Source: Prorocentrum cordatum
Lineage: Eukaryota > Sar > Dinophyceae > Prorocentrales > Prorocentraceae
Length of the DNA: 64,000 bases
NCBI GenBank assembly: GCA_963575745.1
Contig: CAUYUJ010014171.1
Coordinates: 1,652,005 to 1,716,004 of the forward strand
Reading direction: 5' to 3'
Shown: piece by piece, positions 58,579 through 64,000 of the stretch
Layout of the letters: each line of letters starts with the position of its first letter
Position numbering within the stretch: the first letter of the stretch is position 1
Position numbers and translations under genes: made by a program
Notes under the pieces: model-generated
What the model was told of the DNA's origin: nothing
The model's input: only the letters and a program-made list of their open reading frames with translations
Database searches by the model: none

Positions 58579-61500
58579 CTACGAGGATAGCAGGGTAGGG
58601 TTGGTGGGGTAGACGAGGTTTGGGGAGGTTGACTTACAACACTTGTGCACTCCTGGAGCCTTCAATGGCAGCTCCCCGTGAACTGCCCCAGACTCGTAGA
58701 AGTCGTCATCGTTGCGCTCGAAGCACTCCTGCAACTCTGGCAAGTACGGGCTGAACGACATGCTCGATATATGAAAATAGCGAGGCGCGAGCCCCCAGAG
58801 CTCCGCAACGGCATCGGCATCAGCAACTCCACGAGGACGAGACTTGAAAACCAAGAACACACGATCGTCCACAAGAAGCTGCCGATCATCGGGGCGACTG
58901 CGATGAAATACCTCCTTCATGACTCTCAACACGGCGTTCCTGAACCCATGCAGCTCCCGACCAGACCGACAGCATATGCAAATCCCAGCTTTGTAGCAGG
59001 CCGAGAGCTTCAACACATCATCATCATCTGCGCTGGTGAACTGCGCCGCATCCTCTGGCGAAGCTGCAACCAAGCGGCTCATGTGGTCCCAAGTCTGACC
59101 AGCTGCTTGCATGATATTCTGCCGATGCTGCGACACTGAACCCGACCATTTCAGCAAGTCCACGGCTCTGGAGGCTGTTGAAGATCTCGTCAGGACCACA
59201 GCGTCCAAGTTTGGATGCAAGGGCGTCGCGAAGAAGTGCTGCTGCATAGCTTTCATACTTGGGGCCTCGCTGGTGATCTTGGCAATGACCCGTGTAGTGT
59301 TGTCTATGCCGTATGAGTCCACTGCCTTCTCATTCGCAGCTTCCTCCTCTCGGTGCAAGCGAGCCACCGCCATGTCGAAGCTCCTGGCAAGGGCGCAAGT
59401 CCTCTCTGCAGATCTGCCCAAAGCAACGCTCTCAGCCATGAGCGCATCTAGCGCCTCGGCTTTGTCGACATCCGCCCTGACCAATGAGCTCTGCACGAAG
59501 CGTCGCTGCCTCGACCTCTCATGCTGGGCGACCTGCCGAGTGGTCGGGCCAAAGTTGGTTCCCACCTGAGTGCCTTGATTCTGCGTTGCCTCCTGACCTT
59601 CTCTAAAGCATCTGCCCCACAACTCAGAATCGCGCGAAAGAGCATTGTACGCCACAGCAGCTTCTCGGAGGTCGTTGCGACGAGTAATTCGTAAATACGC
59701 TCGCCAAGCACCTCCACCTCCCCTCTTCATGTTGTCATCGCCCTCGTCGATGTCATGCTGGTCGTCGCCGCCGTGACGCCCTGCGCCTTCATCGCGTCGT
59801 TCGTCAGCGCGCCCGCCCGCCCCAGCGCCGACGACGCTGGAGCTCCTGACGTCGTATCCGCACCACTGGGCGCTGAGCTGAGGCATGTCGATTGGGCACG
59901 TCTGGACCCGCGACTTCACATAGCGATGTACATGAGCATGACCACCCTCGCACGGGCTAATGTTTGTCTCGGCCATCTCGGCATGAAGCACAAGTCGATG
60001 CCTGAACTCATCGGATTCGGGATCGCCGCTATCCAGCATATGCTTCGACCAAGGATCCAACAAGCATGTCGCATCGGAGGCAATGATGGCCGCCATGTCA
60101 GGCTGGTCAATCAACATGAACAACTTCCAAGGGCACGTGCTATGAGGTCTCACCATGGATTTCTCCAGTCCCGCCCCAGCCTTGGAGATCTGCCGAAATG
60201 CGAGTGCTCTCGTCCTATTCGTCACGCCGGGCTCGTGAATCAACATCCATAAGGCTGGCATGAACAACAGGCCCCTCAACTGCATCAACGTTCTGCCTTC
60301 CAACGCACCACGGGCAGCGACGAGAATGCGGTAGTCCCGCTTCTCCCTGGGAGCACGCCCGTCGGCCGCCGCGGCGGCTCTTGCAACGATGGCATGTTGT
60401 TTCTTGAGCCAGGCGCGTGATGACATATGCAGCTGCTTCCTCAAATTCAGCTGCAACGGGGCGATCACGTTGCGCACGATGATGATTCTGGTAAGAGGGG
60501 ACGGCCGAGATAGAGCCAAGAACGTCAAGCCTTCGTCAATGTGCTTCGCATTCTTGGTCGCCTGGGCGTTCTGGTCTCCAGCGGCGTTGGCGTCGGCCTC
60601 CTCCCCAGCCTCGTCGGCGTCGCTGGGGGGGTCAACCACCGCCGCGCCCACGTCATCGTCGGCGCCGCCGTCGCCCAAGACCATTGGATGTCCCGCTGGA
60701 TGCGGGGCAGCAAGAGGCGCCTGGACAACTCTGCGACCTCGCCGTCGAGCCCACAGGCGGCAAGTCGGGATGAGCAGCCCGTGGCAAACCTCTAACAGGC
60801 CAACGTCGCATAAGGCCTCTTCTTTGCCGAGCCACTTGGTCCTCTTCCACGCGCGGGGGCGGCGATGACACAGAGCCGACAACATGCCATCGACAACCCG
60901 CTGGCCCACGCACTCTGCATCGATGTCCCCTTCGACGTCGGTCCACACCTCGACGTGATCGACGTTCGTCCAGTCCCCGTTGGGGAGGATGTGGAGAAGA
61001 GCTCGGCGAACTGATTCGTTGCCTCCTCCAGGCACGAACGACCGAATCGCAGCTCGGCGGCATGCTAGAGTCTCCGCCGAAGGACGTCCTCTCAGGATGC
61101 GCAACTTCTCTCTGATCACATGTCGCAAGCATGCTCGAAAATCGCTCATGACCCCAGCTGTGCAAAAACCCAGTGCTATGTGGATGACTCCTTTCACAAC
61201 TTCCTCAGCCAGCAACATTGACCTCTTCTGAATATTGTGCACAATGTGCACTTCGCATATCAACGCGAGGGTCGACCATGGACGACCCCTACATCGCAAA
61301 TAAAACCGTTCAGCTGCCATATTAGATGGATGCCCGTCAACTGCAGCGATCCTGGTAGCATGCTCGAAGGTGGTGTCCAAGAGCGTGGCCGACTCTGCGT
61401 CGAGCAGTGCGCGGAAGATGTTGACGGCCTCTGCGCTCCTCAACGCTTGCAGGCCATTGCAGCACGATCCTTTGATGACGAAGTACTGCGTGCTGGGGTC

Positions 61501-62187
61501 GCCCGTCTCACCAGTGGCGAAGAGGTATGCCCAACTTGTTCGGGTCTGGAACAACTTTGTTGTCACTTTGTCGGAGGGCTCACCGAACGCTGATGACAGA
61601 GGAAGTGATACGATCAACTCACCGTCGGAAACAGAGCGGCTACTCCTCTGGGCCTGAGGGGCTCTGATGTCCATAGGTGTCTCATCGTACATGGTCGACT
61701 CGATGCACTGCACCAGCCGCAACCCTCTCGATTTGTGCTTGCTGGCCATGACCGCCACAGCTCGTCTCGCATAACGGTCCACGCACCATGCTAGAGCCGA
61801 CAACCTCTGCACGTTGGATTTGTACGTCTTCGGGTTCAGGCCGCAGTCGGAGGCCTCACATTCCAAGCTTTTTGTTGAAAGAACTCCTTCGCCCAACAAG
61901 AACTTACGAGCATGTACTGGGGCATCTTGAGATCGAACACCAGGCGCCAGCACAATAGACAACGCCTCGTCAATCTTCAGCACAAGAGGATGTGATACAC
62001 CAACCATCTTTGGACTGTGAATCAGACGGACGTCATGGCTGGAAATCTTGAGACCCTGGGGCAGCAACGCCAACTCCTCTGATCGCCTGGCCCTCTTATT
62101 CTCCCGAGCAGTGATGCGACCGCGCTCGAGAGCCTCGAGCCTGATTCGTCGACCCTCATCGCGGTAAGGTGCCCCAGGGTCGGCCAT
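58579..62187 (-). CDS. giant open exon of a multi-copy dinoflagellate protein, RNase H-like/transposase-like pattern
   Basis: Open from ATG 62187 (MADPGAPYRDEGRRIRLE) for 1202 codons. Recognisable points: MYDETPMDIR with Asp 168; RIAAVDGHPSNMAAERF with Asp 284; CEVHIVHNIQKRS with Cys 311, His 314 and His 317; and ISPCEGGHAHVHRYVKSR later. This D...D...C.xxH...E layout resembles hAT-like and other RNase H-fold transposases, but I cannot align it to a named family. The C-terminal part (KAGICICCRSGRELHGFRN, FHISSMSFSPYLPELQECF) matches a pattern I know from unassigned dinoflagellate proteins. Near 58607 a GTAAGT could be a donor after HKCC, so the real protein probably continues into exons at lower coordinates rather than ending at 58579. 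Confidence 0.6.
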   Translation of the reverse strand: MADPGAPYRDEGRRIRLEALERGRITARENKRARRSEELALLPQGLKISSHDVRLIHSPKMVGVSHPLVLKIDEALSIVLAPGVRSQDAPVHARKFLLGEGVLSTKSLECEASDCGLNPKTYKSNVQRLSALAWCVDRYARRAVAVMASKHKSRGLRLVQCIESTMYDETPMDIRAPQAQRSSRSVSDGELIVSLPLSSAFGEPSDKVTTKLFQTRTSWAYLFATGETGDPSTQYFVIKGSCCNGLQALRSAEAVNIFRALLDAESATLLDTTFEHATRIAAVDGHPSNMAAERFYLRCRGRPWSTLALICEVHIVHNIQKRSMLLAEEVVKGVIHIALGFCTAGVMSDFRACLRHVIREKLRILRGRPSAETLACRRAAIRSFVPGGGNESVRRALLHILPNGDWTNVDHVEVWTDVEGDIDAECVGQRVVDGMLSALCHRRPRAWKRTKWLGKEEALCDVGLLEVCHGLLIPTCRLWARRRGRRVVQAPLAAPHPAGHPMVLGDGGADDDVGAAVVDPPSDADEAGEEADANAAGDQNAQATKNAKHIDEGLTFLALSRPSPLTRIIIVRNVIAPLQLNLRKQLHMSSRAWLKKQHAIVARAAAAADGRAPREKRDYRILVAARGALEGRTLMQLRGLLFMPALWMLIHEPGVTNRTRALAFRQISKAGAGLEKSMVRPHSTCPWKLFMLIDQPDMAAIIASDATCLLDPWSKHMLDSGDPESDEFRHRLVLHAEMAETNISPCEGGHAHVHRYVKSRVQTCPIDMPQLSAQWCGYDVRSSSVVGAGAGGRADERRDEGAGRHGGDDQHDIDEGDDNMKRGGGGAWRAYLRITRRNDLREAAVAYNALSRDSELWGRCFREGQEATQNQGTQVGTNFGPTTRQVAQHERSRQRRFVQSSLVRADVDKAEALDALMAESVALGRSAERTCALARSFDMAVARLHREEEAANEKAVDSYGIDNTTRVIAKITSEAPSMKAMQQHFFATPLHPNLDAVVLTRSSTASRAVDLLKWSGSVSQHRQNIMQAAGQTWDHMSRLVAASPEDAAQFTSADDDDVLKLSACYKAGICICCRSGRELHGFRNAVLRVMKEVFHRSRPDDRQLLVDDRVFLVFKSRPRGVADADAVAELWGLAPRYFHISSMSFSPYLPELQECFERNDDDFYESGAVHGELPLKAPGVHKCCKSTSPNLVYPTNPTLLSS

Positions 62188-64000
62188 GACAGTGCAGGCT
62201 GGTCAGTGGGTGGTGGTGGGATCAGGTTTGGGCCGAAATGTTTTTTATGATGGAGAATGTGTTGTTTGCTTACTTCCCTCTGGCATGTTGTATGTTGGTA
62301 TGCCCTTGTCTTTTTATGTTTGTTCCTCGTGTTGTTTTCTGGTGCTGTTGCGTTCTCATTGCATGTCCTGTGTGTCGGAATGTGCTATTACTCTGGTGTC
62401 CTTTTTTGTTGTTATCCCTTTTTTTCTCTTGCTACTATGTGTTGTGATTTATCCATAGATTCCCTCCTTTCTGCATCCATCCCGCCTCCTTTCCGTTCTC
62501 GCTTCAGTAATGTTATGTATCTCGCTTCGCCCTTTTTTCCATCCCTTCCTTGTATTAGTAAGGGCTACGTAAAACACTCGCGGCGGGCACGGAATATATA
62601 CTCCCTCAGATGCACGATCGAAGACGAAGAGGGCTGATATCGGACATTCGGGGCGTGCACGTTGAATGGCACGCGAGCGCGTGGTAATGGACAACGCGCG
62701 CGCTCGGCCGATGCACATTCCGATCTATACGTTCAAACGTGGATGGCGTTGAGCATTGGAGTTGCGAAATGCTGCTGGGTTGGCGCCAGCAAAGGCGTCC
62801 GCGGACTCTGGTGGCGGCGAACCAATCACCACGGCAACACAGCACAACATATAAAATCATAAAGTGCGCTTTTCGCCCAAAGGCCAACCGATTTTCGACA
62901 CTTTTTCCTAAGACCACAAAAACGACACCAAAAGCGATTTCGGACACTTTGGGGACACTTTGGGGCGATTTGCGGGGGGAACACAACCTAGCGGCTCGGC
63001 CGACTATGGCTCTAGTTTGCAAGCCAACAGGGCGACTTTGCTATGGTGGGAAGTACGCGCGTCTTCACGAGCTCTGGCATCCTGCGTGGAAGGGCGCGAC
63101 TTGAGATAGGCGGGGGCCGCCGCGCGGTCGGCGGCATTGAGAGATCCCACGTGGACGCGTTCGGCCCGAGAGGCGCGAGGGAGCGTCGTCGCGCGCGCGG
63201 AGCCTCTGGCCTGTCTGGCGCGCGGGAGTCCGCCGCCGCTCCGTGCGCGGCGGCCGCACCCACCCCGCGCAGCAAAAACGCAGCGCGGGAGAGGCAACAA
63301 TCGCCGCGCGCGCCGCGGCTGTGGCCAATCCAACGGGGAGGGGGGGGGGGGGGGCATGCGTTGCGAACGAGGCAGGAGCCACCGCGCGCGCGGCGGTTCT
63401 GGCCAGTGCCGCGCCGAAAGCGCAGCGCAGGAGGGACAAGTGGGCCGAGGCGCGTGGCGGCCCTGGCCCACCCCGCGCGGAGCGCGCGCACTGCCGGAGA
63501 GGCAGGGGGGGCCCTGCGCGCGCGCCGGCCCCGCCGCCCACCGCGCGCGGAGGAGGAGCAGCATGACGAGAGATGACGAGAGACGCGGGGAGGGGGCGGG
63601 TGGGAGAGACGTGCCGCGCCTCTGTTCTCCACGCAATGGCGCGGCCTGGCTCGCAGTGCGCGCTGCGGCGCCCCGGCCCGTGCGAAACGGGAGGACGCCT
63701 CGCTCGCGAGGGGTGCGCGGCCCCGCGAAGGGCGGCGACCCTGGCCGGCGCCGCGCGCAACATCTCGCGAACGCGACGCGGCTGGCGCGCGCGGCGGCCC
63801 TGGCCCGTTCTGCGTGGGGAGGACGCGGCGCGCGAGGGGCCGGGGCCGCTGCGCGCGCGGCGGTCCTGGCCCATGGCGCGTGGAAAGCATGCGCGCGGGC
63901 GCGGGAGAAAAACGCTGACGCGGGATCCAGCGTCGAAAACCGCGCGAGCGCGAGGCGCGCGCAGCGGCGCCGGGCCCATCTGGCACCGAAGACTCCCGAG
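62188..64000. other. gene-poor end of the window
   Basis: 62220-62600 is T-rich, unusual for this window. 62880-62990 repeats GACACTTTGGGGACACTTTGG. At 63021 AAGCCAACAGGGCGACTTTG matches a block of the 40-kb satellite. From 63300 on, degenerate copies of a CGCGCGCGGCGGCCCTGGCC block recur every 60-80 bases. No supportable gene. Confidence 0.55.

Noticed and set aside
62998-63986. 300-aa - strand frames at the end of the window
   Set aside because: Arise from degenerate CGCGCGCGGCGGCCC repeats; three frames are open over the same bases.

Overview
The window looks like nuclear DNA of a dinoflagellate. Four things support this. (1) It is GC-rich and full of low-complexity tracts. (2) It holds a 22-nt match (20/22) to the dinoflagellate spliced leader. 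(3) Introns that can be defined by reading frame often start with GC or GA and are flanked by short direct repeats of the AGG type. (4) Several encoded proteins resemble families I know only as highly multi-copy, unassigned dinoflagellate predictions. I cannot name the species. I ran no search: every family assignment is recognition by eye.

Layout. 1-9346: a decayed, repeatedly frameshifted retroelement body on the + strand. It has a Ty3/gypsy-like reverse transcriptase whose first catalytic Asp is lost, Cys-rich clusters, an embedded Tpt1/KptA-like RNA 2'-phosphotransferase domain, and further unassigned reading frames. 9385-27425: an 18,041-bp unit bounded by an 18-bp perfect terminal inverted repeat (about 22-24 bp with mismatches) and ACTTA/TAAGT-rich subterminal regions. 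I interpret it as a very large DNA transposon. Its + strand carries a multi-exon protein with a GGSHTN motif, several small ORFs, two Lys/Gly-rich proteins (one ending in a GCSKCRY Cys module), a small coiled coil, and a transposase-like gene with DWMH and ERKHK motifs. It is peppered with about 65 palindromes centred on CTGCAG. Their arms differ in sequence but are self-complementary, up to 44 bp.

27426-42798: mostly intergenic satellites, polypurine tracts and microsatellites, with fragments of decayed coding sequence, including one lying downstream of the spliced-leader relic. 42799-43932 (-): a three-exon HU/IHF-like DNA-binding protein. 44714-49312 (-): a three-exon, about 1199-aa protein with an N-terminal Cys cluster. 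49313-54889: GC-rich degenerate repeats with almost no supportable gene. 54890-55537 (-): a three-exon, 94-aa F-box-like protein. 56535-62187 (-): exons of one or more members of a multi-copy dinoflagellate family, including a 1202-codon open exon. 62188-64000: no gene seen.

The main biological proposal is that three protein families usually met as separate orphan predictions travel together in one inverted-repeat-bounded mobile unit, and that this unit undergoes, or is maintained by, a process that keeps the flanks of CTGCAG sites palindromic.
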